Virus record (IMG/VR): IMGVR_UViG_3300020186_000074
Location: 1-29,665 of that record
Length of the DNA stretch: 29,665 nucleotides
Strand: one strand, 5' to 3'
Source: a virus
Under the pieces are notes generated by a model. That model ran no database searches, was not told the origin of the DNA, and saw only the letters and a program-made list of their open reading frames with translations. The position numbers and the translations under genes are program-made. Positions 1 to 7,158 of this stretch are shown here, piece after piece. How positions within the stretch are numbered: the first letter of the stretch is position 1; every line of letters starts with the position of its first letter.

Positions 1-1154
1 GTCCCGTCCCCACGGGCGAGATCCGCGTCGGCGCCGAGCCGCTCACCTACGGCCGCACGCAGAACGCCTCACAGGTCACCGGTCACTCGTTTCTGCGCGA
101 CATGATCGCCTCAGCGCCTCCCGGCGGAGGCGTCCCCGACGCCGCCGCGCAGGGCCGCCTGCAGCGCCACGTCGCAGAGATGGGCGTCGAGCAGCGCGAC
201 TCGACCACCGTGGATACCTCGTCGCTCGGCGAGATGGTGCCGCCGCTGTGGATGGTCGACGAGTTCGCCGCCATCGCGCGCGCCTCGCGTCCGTTTGCCA
301 ACGCGATCGGCTCGCGTCAGCTCCCGCAGGGTACGGACACGATCATCGTCCCGCGCGTGACCACGGGCGGTTCGCTTCACTTCCAGAACGGCCAGAGCAC
401 GGCCGTTGCCGAGCAGGACATGGTCACTGGCGGAACGGCACAGGCCGTCGTCAGGACGATCGCCGGCCAGATCGACACCTCTCTGCAGTCCGTGGAGTGG
501 TCGCCGATCAACATGGTGGACTCGTTTTTCCTCCCCGAGCTTGCCTCCCTCCACGCCAACCGCGTCGAGACGACCCTGGGAACGGGGACGGGCGCCAACG
601 GCCAGTTCAACGGGATCATCGGAATGGCGGGCACCCAGGCCGTCGTTCTGAGCACGGCCGCACTGACCGCAGGCTCTCTCTACTCCGCGGTCGCGAACGG
701 CATCCAGCAGGTCCATACCAACCGATTCCTTCCCCCGGACCTGATCGTGATGCACCCCCGGCGCTGGGGCTGGATCGTCGCGCAGTCGGACACCACGGGC
801 CGCCCGCTCGTCGTGCCGATGATGCAGGTGCCGATGAACTCACAGGGCACCTTCGACGCCCCGACCTCCGAGGGCTACGTCGGCTCGATGCAGGGAATCC
901 CGGTGCTCGTTTCGGCCGCCGCCATCCCGATCACCGACGCCGTCGGCACCACGGGCGACGTCGTGCTCATCACCCGCAAGGCCGACCTGTGGCTCTGGGA
1001 GTCGAGCATCAGGACGCGCGTGCTCTACGAGGTGCTCTCGGGCGTCCTCACCGTGCGGATTCAGCTCTACAACTACGCGGCGTTCATGCCGGACCGATAC
1101 CCGACGGCGATCTCGTCTGTCCGCGGTACCGGCCTGGGAACCCCGACGTTCTAG
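1..1154 (+). CDS. major capsid protein (5' partial)
   Basis: This is the main shell protein of an HK97-fold phage capsid, cut by the left window edge. The frame is open from base 3; the first ATG (102) is internal, because the residues before it (LTYGRTQNASQVTGHSFLRDM) read like the segment preceding the core fold in actinophage capsid proteins. Visible family-like features are the stretch SSLGEMVPPLWMVDEFAAIARASRPFANAIG, shown here as two pieces SSLGEMVPPLWMVDEF and AAIARASRPFANAIG, an extended-loop region near TIIVPRVTTG, and a C-terminal RVLYEVLSGVLTVRIQLYNY. It ends at TAG 1152-1154, just before a strong hairpin. Position ahead of connector and tail genes fits. The assignment rests on motif style and gene order. 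Confidence 0.85.
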   Translation, partial: PVPTGEIRVGAEPLTYGRTQNASQVTGHSFLRDMIASAPPGGGVPDAAAQGRLQRHVAEMGVEQRDSTTVDTSSLGEMVPPLWMVDEFAAIARASRPFANAIGSRQLPQGTDTIIVPRVTTGGSLHFQNGQSTAVAEQDMVTGGTAQAVVRTIAGQIDTSLQSVEWSPINMVDSFFLPELASLHANRVETTLGTGTGANGQFNGIIGMAGTQAVVLSTAALTAGSLYSAVANGIQQVHTNRFLPPDLIVMHPRRWGWIVAQSDTTGRPLVVPMMQVPMNSQGTFDAPTSEGYVGSMQGIPVLVSAAAIPITDAVGTTGDVVLITRKADLWLWESSIRTRVLYEVLSGVLTVRIQLYNYAAFMPDRYPTAISSVRGTGLGTPTF

Positions 1155-1160
1155 GAACAC

Positions 1161-1186
1161 GGGCCCGGTCCTTCGGGGCCGGGCCC
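1161..1186 (+). terminator. UUCG-loop hairpin after the capsid gene
   Basis: Bases 1161-1171 pair with 1176-1186 (11 pairs, one a G-U wobble) around a TTCG tetraloop, starting 7 bases after the capsid stop codon. The stem is almost all G-C. No T-tract follows, so it is better seen as a partial terminator, transcript-end stabiliser or attenuator that could lower expression of the genes behind the capsid gene. Confidence 0.7.
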
Positions 1187-1199
1187 GCCCACCTTTCAC

Positions 1200-1391
1200 A
1201 TGAACCCAACCGCAAAAACCATCGAGCGCCGGATCAAAACGATGACCGAGCGACTCGCCTTCTGCCAAGACCACGGCCAGCAGGAGGAGGCGCTCGAGCA
1301 GGAGATAGCCGCACTGAAAGACCAGTTGCGCGCGATGCACGGAATGGCGGGCGCCGAGCGGCGCTCGCCATCCCACCGCCACAAGGAGTAG
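1200..1391 (+). CDS. small coiled-coil protein
   Basis: A 63-residue charged protein of unknown function. Residues about 8-45 are rich in Glu, Gln, Leu and Arg with heptad-like spacing (TERLAFCQDHGQQEEALEQE), so a short coiled coil is likely. It starts 14 bases after the capsid hairpin and has no obvious Shine-Dalgarno sequence, which makes the start uncertain. Its stop region carries the AAGGAG (1383-1388) that serves the next gene. A head accessory role is possible from position only. Confidence 0.6.
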   Translation: MNPTAKTIERRIKTMTERLAFCQDHGQQEEALEQEIAALKDQLRAMHGMAGAERRSPSHRHKE

Positions 1392-1397
1392 AGAACT

Positions 1398-1790
1398 ATG
1401 GCCATCGGACTAGCTTCAGGCGTTGCGAACGCATGGCTCGACGCGATCTGCAACGCCACCAACTACACGGCGCCCGCGGGCTTCTTCGTCAAGCTGCACC
1501 TTGGCGACCCCGGCGCGGCCGGAGCGACGTCGCCCGCCGCCAACACCACGCGCCAGTCCGCGTCGATGGCCGTCGCATCGGGTGGTGCGATCACCAGCGA
1601 CGCCGCGGTCACCTGGACGTCCGTGCCCAACACGGAGACCTATTCGCACGTCTCCTTCTGGTCGGCCGTCTCCGCCGGCACGTTCCTCGGCTCTGACGAT
1701 CTGGCCGTGTCGCGGGCCGTCACCGCGGGCGACACGTTCACCATCGCGACCGGCGACCTCGACATCACCCTGACGGCGATCGCGGCCTGA
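1398..1790 (+). CDS. phage structural protein with LHLGDPG motif
   Basis: A 130-residue protein with the pattern seen in a widespread phage structural family: an N-terminal helix (LASGVANAWLDAICNAT), then FFVKLHLGDPGAAGATSPA and a beta-rich remainder ending DTFTIATGDLDITLTAIAA. Members are often annotated as tail-fibre-like or minor structural proteins; the exact role is not established here. AAGGAG lies 9 bases before the ATG. Its stop overlaps the next start (TGATG at 1788-1792). Confidence 0.7.
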   Translation: MAIGLASGVANAWLDAICNATNYTAPAGFFVKLHLGDPGAAGATSPAANTTRQSASMAVASGGAITSDAAVTWTSVPNTETYSHVSFWSAVSAGTFLGSDDLAVSRAVTAGDTFTIATGDLDITLTAIAA

Positions 1791-2134
1791 TGCCCGTCAC
1801 CGCGCAGGGATCGGGAACGCAGACCGCGACCGTCACGACCGAGCACACGCTGCTAGATGTCGCGGTCGCTGGCACATTCACGCTCCACGTGGACTGCGTG
1901 AACATGGTCGCGGCCGACACCCTTGAACTGCGCATCTACCAGATAGTTCTCACGGGCGGCACGCGGCGCGTTGCCTATAAGGACTCGTGGGCCGACGCCC
2001 AACCGGCGGACGACCTCATCAAGATCAGCGTTCCGATTTCCTCCGAACTGACCGACGCGGGCTCGCTGAGATTCACCCTCAAGCAGACGACGGGCACGTC
2101 GCGGGCCTTCGCCTGGAAGGTCTTGGCCTACTAA
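1790..2134 (+). CDS. beta-rich virion-associated protein, unknown
   Basis: A 114-residue protein without a recognised name. Alternating hydrophobic residues (TFTLHVDCVNMVAADTLELR, SLRFTLKQTTGTSRAFAWKV) suggest a beta-sandwich. It starts on an ATG sharing a base with the preceding stop and is followed one base later by the next gene. Lying among structural genes, it is probably a virion or assembly component; this is inference from position. Confidence 0.7.
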   Translation: MPVTAQGSGTQTATVTTEHTLLDVAVAGTFTLHVDCVNMVAADTLELRIYQIVLTGGTRRVAYKDSWADAQPADDLIKISVPISSELTDAGSLRFTLKQTTGTSRAFAWKVLAY

Positions 2135-2135
2135 A

Positions 2136-2681
2136 ATGGGCGACTTCCCGTCATCACAAGTCTTCTGGTCCGCCCCCCCCGATGCGGTCATCTCGACGAT
2201 GGGCCGCAACTCGGTCGCCGGTCGGGTCGGTCAGTGCCAGGGCCTCACGAGTGCGTCGGGAGTGTGGCCCGCCGCAACCCGCACGCTCTACATTCCCGTC
2301 CAGGTCGAGCAGACGTGTATCGCCTACCAGATGGCGACATACAACGGGACGGTTGCGGCTGGCAACACCGATGTCGGGATCATGGACGAAAACGGCGCCC
2401 GGCTCGTGAGCATCGGCCCGACCGCGCAGGCCGGTACGAGCGTGGTACAGGTCTTCGACATCGCGGACACGACGCTCACGCCGGGCACCTACCTCATAGC
2501 CTGCGGACAGACCCTTGGAACCTCGACGTTCTTTCGCACGCAGCCCTCGGCGATCATCCTGAGGGCGTGCGGCGTCCGGCAGGAGGCGGTTAGCACGATC
2601 CCGGCGACGGCGACGTTTGCAAATGTGACGGCCGCCTACGTGCCCCACGTCGTGGTCGCGCTCAAGTCGCTGGCGCTCTAG
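2136..2681 (+). CDS. structural protein, paralogue A of a tandem pair
   Basis: A 181-residue beta-rich protein of unknown function beginning MGDFP. It shares with the next gene the same start, a WPAA segment, and a central block NTDVGIMDENGARLVSIGPT followed by AQAGTSVVQ, then a pattern L-x-P-G-T/S-Y. The pair is best read as an ancient tandem duplication of a virion surface or fibre-like component. A run of eight C lies at 2173-2180 inside the reading frame. Confidence 0.7.
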   Translation: MGDFPSSQVFWSAPPDAVISTMGRNSVAGRVGQCQGLTSASGVWPAATRTLYIPVQVEQTCIAYQMATYNGTVAAGNTDVGIMDENGARLVSIGPTAQAGTSVVQVFDIADTTLTPGTYLIACGQTLGTSTFFRTQPSAIILRACGVRQEAVSTIPATATFANVTAAYVPHVVVALKSLAL

Positions 2682-3223
2682 TGGGCGACTTCCCCGGCTA
2701 CACGGTCCTTCCGACTCACCTCTCGACCTGGGATCAGAACTCGCCGGCGTTCCTTGCTCGCCCCCTCGGCGGACTATCGCTGGCGGGCGCGTCGATTGCA
2801 TGGCCCGCGGCGGACCTCGCGATCTATGTCCCATACACGATCGCGCTCCACTACCCGATCCGCCGCCCGTTCTGGGCCAATGGCTCGTCGGCCGCATCGA
2901 ACGTGGACATCGGCATATACACACTCGGCGGAGCTGCGGTCTACCGGATGGGTCCCACCGCTCAGTCGGGCGCGAGCGCGATCCAGTACGGCGCGGCGAG
3001 TAATTTCGTTCTGAACCCCGGTTCTTACTACTTCGCCATGTCCTGCTCTGGCACGACAAACGCCATGTTCGGCGCAGCAGCGTTCGTCACCGAACCGGGC
3101 CGCCTGATGGGGCTCCTCCAGCAAGCGGCGGCGGCGACTCTACCGGCGGCGATGACGGGTGCCGCATGGGCGAGCACCGGCTACCCCCTGTTCGGCTTCA
3201 CGCGGACGACGACGGGCTACTAG
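2681..3223 (+). CDS. structural protein, paralogue B of a tandem pair
   Basis: A 180-residue protein starting on a GTG that shares one base with the preceding TAG stop. It begins MGDFP like its neighbour and aligns through NVDIGIYTLGGAAVYRMGPT, AQSGASAIQ and LNPGSYYFAMSCSGT. Similarity is at protein level; the DNA has diverged. Function is unknown, probably a virion component. An Ala-rich stretch (QQAAAATLPAAMTGAAWA) lies near the C-terminus. Confidence 0.7.
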   Translation: MGDFPGYTVLPTHLSTWDQNSPAFLARPLGGLSLAGASIAWPAADLAIYVPYTIALHYPIRRPFWANGSSAASNVDIGIYTLGGAAVYRMGPTAQSGASAIQYGAASNFVLNPGSYYFAMSCSGTTNAMFGAAAFVTEPGRLMGLLQQAAAATLPAAMTGAAWASTGYPLFGFTRTTTGY

Positions 3224-3760
3224 ATGGCCCGCGCATCGACACGGCGGCTCCTTCAGGTCCTCCCATCCGGAGTAACCACCCACTTCGGCGCGAGCGCATC
3301 GACCTGGACGTTCTCCGCAACGACGGCAGGCTTCAAGGAGACCTTCGGAGTAACGGCGACGCCGATCGTCTTCACGGCGACCACGGCCGGCGTCCGCACG
3401 GCGTTCGGCGCCACCGCCCTACCGCTCACGTTCACCGCCACGACCGCCGGATCGCGCACGGCCTTCGGCGCAACCGCCCTGCCGATCGCCTTGTCGATCT
3501 CCACGTCGGCCATCCTCGGCAGCTTCGGGATCGTCGCCGTCCCGCTGGTGTTCGCGACCACGACCGCAGGCACGCGCGCCACCTTCGGAGCGGTGGCCGC
3601 ACCCATCTTCGTGACGTTCACTACGTCCGGCGATCGGCAGGACAGCGCAGTCCCCGCGTTCGTCGTTGGCTCCACCTCCGGCCCGGTCGCGGTCGTCGGT
3701 GGTAGCGCCGAGGTCGCACAGGTCACGGGCACAACGCGAGTCATGGTGGAGGTCGGCTGA
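3224..3760 (+). CDS. structural protein made of 20-residue repeats
   Basis: A 178-residue protein whose middle, about residues 21-140, consists of six consecutive 20-residue units, each beginning FG and containing a pattern like TALPLTFTATTAGSRTA. The units are rich in Thr, Ala and Val, as expected for a beta-solenoid or stacked beta-hairpins. A Val/Gly-rich tail (VAQVTGTTRVMVEVG) follows. Its ATG comes directly after the preceding stop, and its own stop shares one base with the next ATG. A spike, fibre or capsid-decoration role is plausible from composition and position. Confidence 0.7.
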   Translation: MARASTRRLLQVLPSGVTTHFGASASTWTFSATTAGFKETFGVTATPIVFTATTAGVRTAFGATALPLTFTATTAGSRTAFGATALPIALSISTSAILGSFGIVAVPLVFATTTAGTRATFGAVAAPIFVTFTTSGDRQDSAVPAFVVGSTSGPVAVVGGSAEVAQVTGTTRVMVEVG

Positions 3761-4656
3761 TGGCGATTACCCAGATAGGTGACACGGTCTCCCTGGCGAC
3801 GACCTTCAAGGTCGGGGCGGTCCTCACCGACCCGACGACCATCACCCTTACCGTCCGCGATCCACTCGGCGTCTCGACGACTTACACCTTCGCCGCCGCG
3901 ACGATCACCCGCGACTCGGTGGGCGCGTACTCCAAGCAGATCGCGGTCGGCACGGCCGGGACATGGGCGTGGTTGTGGACCGGTACCGGTGCGGCGGCCG
4001 GCGTTGACGAGGGCACGTTCACCGTCGAGCGCACGCTCCTTGGCGCCAACCTGCTCTGCTCGGTGGACGACGTGAAGAGCGCCCTCGAGCTATCGACGGC
4101 CGCGAGCGACGACCTGATCCTCGGCCTTTGCGTCGCGGTCGCACCCGCCTTCGCCAGCCGCTGCCAACGGGAGTTCATCGGACCGACCGGGGGCACGCGC
4201 TCATTCGGCCTGCGGGACCGTCTCCTTGACCTGGCCCCGAACGACCTGCGATCGGTCACCACGATGACCCTTCACCCCGAGGAGAGCCCGCAGGTGCTCG
4301 TCGCAGACTCCGACTACCTCCTGCTCCCCCAAGGCGGCGCGAGCCTCGGCGACACCTACCAGCAGATCCGTTTCTCGTCGCGCCTAAGCTTCGTCTCGAC
4401 GGTCGCTCGCGAGTTCGGCGAGGCTCGGCTGCGGATCGTTGGTAACTGGGGATGCTTCGGGTCCGTCCCGGTCGCCGAGGAAGTCCGCCGCGCGGCGGTG
4501 CTCACCGTGTCGTCATGGCTCGACCGGGCGGCCTCTGAGTACGCCGCCGACGGCGGCTTCGCCCGCGAGATCGCCCCCGACCGCTCGGCCACATGGGCGA
4601 TACCCGCCGCCGCGTGGTCGCTGCTGATGCCTTGGGCCAGGCTGGGGACGCCGTGA
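3760..4656 (+). CDS. head-tail connector with N-terminal Ig-like domain
   Basis: A 298-residue protein with two parts. Residues about 1-93 look like an all-beta domain of the kind found at the N-terminus of phage baseplate and fibre proteins (TITLTVRDPLGVSTTYTFAA, then AGTWAWLWTGTG). Residues about 97-298 resemble gp6-like connector proteins: CSVDDVKSALELSTAASDDL, a repeated helix pattern, the SDYLLLPQGG region, and a C-terminal EEVRRAAVLTVSSWLDRAAS helix. The connector would sit below the portal and link head to tail. The start overlaps the preceding stop (TGATG). The fusion with a beta domain is unusual for a connector of this size. Confidence 0.7.
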   Translation: MAITQIGDTVSLATTFKVGAVLTDPTTITLTVRDPLGVSTTYTFAAATITRDSVGAYSKQIAVGTAGTWAWLWTGTGAAAGVDEGTFTVERTLLGANLLCSVDDVKSALELSTAASDDLILGLCVAVAPAFASRCQREFIGPTGGTRSFGLRDRLLDLAPNDLRSVTTMTLHPEESPQVLVADSDYLLLPQGGASLGDTYQQIRFSSRLSFVSTVAREFGEARLRIVGNWGCFGSVPVAEEVRRAAVLTVSSWLDRAASEYAADGGFAREIAPDRSATWAIPAAAWSLLMPWARLGTP

Positions 4657-5087
4657 CCTCCACGGTACCCACCTTCAAGGCGGCGCTGTTCACCCGTCTC
4701 GACTCCGCCCTCGGCGCTGTCCAGGTGACCTACGGGCGCCCGGCTCCGGCGGGACCTGAGCGGGAGTGGGTGTGGATCGGCGACGCCCGCGCCGTCCAGG
4801 CCAGCGCCGCGATGGGCCAGCGCCGCCGTGAGGAGGAGTGGACCCAGGATGTTGTCGTCTCGTGCATCTCCCCGGTGCGCGAGCCGCAGCAGACGCTCAC
4901 CGAGCGCGCCTTTGCCATCGCCGCGCTCATCGAGGATTCGCTCCGCGTCTGGAGCGCCCCGGGTAACGCTTTCGGCGGCGTCGTGCGTACGGCACTCGTC
5001 GTCGCTACAGACCTCGAGGAGCCCGTCTCCGTCGAGGAACGAGAGGCGCGGATCACCGTCCGCGTCGCCTGCACAAACCGGATCTAA
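4653..5087 (+). CDS. tail terminator / tail completion protein
   Basis: A 144-residue protein that probably caps the tail tube and docks it to the head. The chosen start is the GTG at 4653, which overlaps the connector stop (GTGA); an in-frame ATG at 4593 would require a 64-base overlap. Tail-terminator-like features are FKAALFTRLDSALGAVQVTY at the start, VWIGDARAVQASAAMGQRRR, a strand EWTQDVVVSCISPV, and the helix LTERAFAIAALIEDSLRVW. Its place between connector and tail tube supports this. A related minor head protein is the alternative. Confidence 0.65.
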   Translation: MTSTVPTFKAALFTRLDSALGAVQVTYGRPAPAGPEREWVWIGDARAVQASAAMGQRRREEEWTQDVVVSCISPVREPQQTLTERAFAIAALIEDSLRVWSAPGNAFGGVVRTALVVATDLEEPVSVEEREARITVRVACTNRI

Positions 5088-5098
5088 GGGAGAAGCCA

Positions 5099-5281
5099 AT
5101 GCAGGTCGTCTACGTCGGACCCCACGTCGAAGGGGTCGCGATTCCCTACGGGCTGGGCGAGCTCGCCGCGCGGCTGGGCGAGCCCGTCGATGTCCCCGAC
5201 GACCTCGGGGCGTCCCTTCTCGACCAGCCCTCCAACTTTCAGCCCGTCAAGAAAAAGCCCAAGAAGGAGAGTGACCGATGA
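5099..5281 (+). CDS. small head-tail region protein
   Basis: A 60-residue protein of the kind often encoded just before the tail tube gene: a short strand (QVVYVGPHVEGVAI), the phrase GEPVDVPDDLGASLLDQPSN, and a Lys-rich tail (KKKPKKESDR). AAGGGAGA (5086-5093) is 5 bases before the ATG. Its stop overlaps the next ATG (ATGA at 5278). The molecular role is not known. Confidence 0.7.
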   Translation: MQVVYVGPHVEGVAIPYGLGELAARLGEPVDVPDDLGASLLDQPSNFQPVKKKPKKESDR

Positions 5282-6264
5282 GTCGTTCCGGCCTGTGGTC
5301 CCAGATCGGCATGGTGGCCGAGACAACCGTCGGCACCTATGCCGTCCCCACGCGCTTTCTGGAGTTCGTGTCAGAAAGCGTTCAGCTCACCGTCGAGCGC
5401 GTCGAATCCAAGGCGATCCGTTCCTCTACCCGTACCCTGCGTGCCGACCGCTGGGTCGCCGGCAAGCGCTCCATCAGCGGCCAGGTGGCCTTCGAGGTTG
5501 CCGACCGTGGCTTCGGGCTTCCGCTCGCCTACGCATTCGGCGGCGGCACATGGTCGATGGCGACCCCCGCGGGCGGCACTCTCACGCGCGACATCACGAT
5601 CGTGCAGACGCTCAACTTCGGCCGCGCGCTCACGCTCCAGATCGGTCGGCCGGACACCGCCGGCACCGTCAACCCGTTCTCATACCTCGGCGTGAAGGTC
5701 ACCGAAGCGTCCCTATCCAGCGACGTTGACGGCCTCCTGACCCTTTCGACGACACTCACGTCGATCGACGAGCAGACCGGCGTCGCGCTCGCGGCGGTCT
5801 CCTACCCGGCAACCCAGGGGCTCCTGTCTTGGGTCGGCGGCACCTTCTCCCTCAGCGGCGCGTCGCTCGACGTGAAGAGCTTCACGTTCAACGTCAGCCA
5901 CGGCCTGGACACGAACCGCTACCTGCATCGCTCATCGGGCGGGACTCTGAGGAAAGAGGCGATTGAGGCGTCAATGGCCGAAGTCTCGGGCTCCTTTACC
6001 GTCGAGTTCGAGTCACTGACCCAATACAACCGCTATGTCAACGGCACGACCGGCACCCTCGCCGGGACGTGGCAGGGCGGCACTACCGAGGCGGGCACGC
6101 TCTACCAGCTCGCCGTCGGAATCCCCGTCGCCCGTTACGACGGCCAGACGCCGAACGTGGGCGGGCCCGACATCCTTGAGATGCAGGTTCCCTTCGTGGG
6201 CCTCGCCTCGGGGACGCTCTCCCCCTACAACCTGGTCTACCGCACGACGGACACGGTCGCGTAG
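5278..6264 (+). CDS. major tail tube protein
   Basis: A 328-residue protein matching the phage tail tube family: an N-terminal GLWSQIGMVAETTVGTYAVP, followed by FLEFVSESVQLTVERVESKA and a basic, RSSTRTLRADRWVAGKRSIS segment, then a beta-rich body. Copies stack in rings around the tape measure to make the tail tube. AAGGAG at 5264-5269 precedes the ATG by 8 bases, and the start overlaps the small upstream gene. At 328 residues it is longer than simple tube proteins, suggesting an extra surface domain in the C-terminal half. Confidence 0.8.
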   Translation: MSRSGLWSQIGMVAETTVGTYAVPTRFLEFVSESVQLTVERVESKAIRSSTRTLRADRWVAGKRSISGQVAFEVADRGFGLPLAYAFGGGTWSMATPAGGTLTRDITIVQTLNFGRALTLQIGRPDTAGTVNPFSYLGVKVTEASLSSDVDGLLTLSTTLTSIDEQTGVALAAVSYPATQGLLSWVGGTFSLSGASLDVKSFTFNVSHGLDTNRYLHRSSGGTLRKEAIEASMAEVSGSFTVEFESLTQYNRYVNGTTGTLAGTWQGGTTEAGTLYQLAVGIPVARYDGQTPNVGGPDILEMQVPFVGLASGTLSPYNLVYRTTDTVA

Positions 6265-6266
6265 CG

Positions 6267-6731
6267 ATGGCGACGACCGCGATCAGCATCGAGGGCCTCG
6301 CGGCCTTCCGGCGTGACCTCAAGCGCATCGATCCGGTACTCGTGAAGGGCGTGCGCGTGGCGCTCAAGGAGTCGGCGGAGATCGTGGCCGACGAGACGAG
6401 GCGTCGTGCGCCCGTGCGGAGCGGCAAGCTGAAGGGCACTGTCCGTTCGTTTACCAGTGGCAACAAGGCAGGCGTGCGAGTCAACGCCCGACGTGTCTCG
6501 CGCGGGTATCCGGGCGGCTACCCGTACCCGCGGCGGATCGAGTTCGAGGGAGGTCGGGCCGGGACGATGACCAACGCGCTGACTGGTCGCCTGGTTGGCG
6601 GTACGACCGCGGGGCCGCGCGCCTTCATCGCCCCCGCCCTGGAGGCAAAGCGCGGCGAGGTCGTGCGCCGCCTGGAGGAAGTGATCGACGACGTCGCCGG
6701 CGTCTGGGCCGGGCGCGGCGGGCTTACCTAA
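6267..6731 (+). CDS. HK97 gp10-like tail completion protein
   Basis: A 154-residue protein of the HK97 gp10 family, which acts at the head-tail junction. Typical features are a long helix (LVKGVRVALKESAEIVADET), then RRRAPVRSGKLKGTVRSF, a strand with VRVNARRVSRGYPGG, an aromatic YPYPRRIEFEGG, and the conserved ending RAFIAPALEAKRGEVVRRLE. It lies after the tail tube gene instead of before it, a variation on the usual order. The start is two bases after the tube stop; its own TAA shares a base with the next possible ATG. Confidence 0.8.
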   Translation: MATTAISIEGLAAFRRDLKRIDPVLVKGVRVALKESAEIVADETRRRAPVRSGKLKGTVRSFTSGNKAGVRVNARRVSRGYPGGYPYPRRIEFEGGRAGTMTNALTGRLVGGTTAGPRAFIAPALEAKRGEVVRRLEEVIDDVAGVWAGRGGLT

Positions 6732-6742
6732 TGGGAGGGGCG

Positions 6743-7099
6743 ATGGAGAATGAGCTAACGATCCGTTGGGGCACGGAGACCTACACGGCCGGTCAGCTCA
6801 CGGCGGCCGACATGATCGCGATGGAAGATGAGTGGGGCGAGTCGTTCCAGGGGATCGACTTCGCCTCGATGAAATCGACGTGCTGGCTGGTATGGCTGGT
6901 GCGCCGCCATAACGAGCCCGACCTGCTACTCGACGACGTGACCTCGATCACGATGGAGTCGCTCTCGGCAGGAATGGAGGATGACGCCCCGGTCCCTCCT
7001 ACCACCGGCTCGCGCAAGCGCGCGAGCGCGTCCGCCTCGAGTGGCGCCCGTACCACGGCCAGCTCTTCGGCGTCCGGCCGTGGGAAGTCGAAGAGTTGA
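6743..7099 (+). CDS. tail assembly chaperone, short (zero-frame) form
   Basis: The short form (118 residues from the ATG at 6743) of the tail assembly chaperone, which helps assemble tape measure and tube. GGGAGG at 6733-6738 favours 6743; an in-frame ATG at 6731 overlapping the previous stop would add four residues. The folded part is about residues 1-85 (LTIRWGTETYTAGQLTAADM, WLVWLVRRHNEPDLLLDDVT). The last 30 or so residues are a Ser/Ala/Arg-rich stretch of low complexity, as expected for the end of a frame not under strong constraint. The -1 frame continues with a well-formed protein. Confidence 0.75.
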   Translation: MENELTIRWGTETYTAGQLTAADMIAMEDEWGESFQGIDFASMKSTCWLVWLVRRHNEPDLLLDDVTSITMESLSAGMEDDAPVPPTTGSRKRASASASSGARTTASSSASGRGKSKS

Positions 7100-7158
7100 C
7101 CCGCCGTGAGCTCGATCTGATGGCCGCCGCCTACGAGAAGCTGTCCGAGGACTCGTGA
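6985..7158 (+). CDS. tail assembly chaperone, -1 frameshift extension
   Basis: The -1 frame is open from 6985 to TGA 7156-7158 with no good start codon of its own and encodes a structured sequence: LAQARERVRLEWRPYHGQLF followed by GVRPWEVEELTRRELDLMAA and AYEKLSEDS. This is the typical second half of a siphovirus tail chaperone (lambda G-T type), made by ribosomal slippage out of the zero frame. An upstream stop at 6982-6984 in this frame means slippage occurs after it. A candidate slip region is around CCCTCCT (6994-7000), with a hairpin at 7008-7027. The stop overlaps the tape measure GTG. Confidence 0.75.
   Translation, partial: RPGPSYHRLAQARERVRLEWRPYHGQLFGVRPWEVEELTRRELDLMAAAYEKLSEDS
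7008..7027 (+). promoter_or_regulatory. frameshift-stimulating hairpin (candidate)
   Basis: GCTCGCGC (7008-7015) pairs perfectly with GCGCGAGC (7020-7027) around an AAGC loop. It begins 7 bases after the proline-proline CCCTCCT sequence at 6994-7000, the usual spacing between a slip site and its stimulating structure. Confidence 0.55.

Noticed and set aside
248-1696. 482-residue + strand frame across the capsid gene
   Set aside because: It crosses the capsid coding region, the UUCG hairpin and the next two genes, and has an Arg/Pro/His-rich shadow composition.
2154-3059. 301-residue minus-strand frame
   Set aside because: Arg/Ser/Gly-rich shadow of the two paralogous + strand genes; high GC makes long false frames common.
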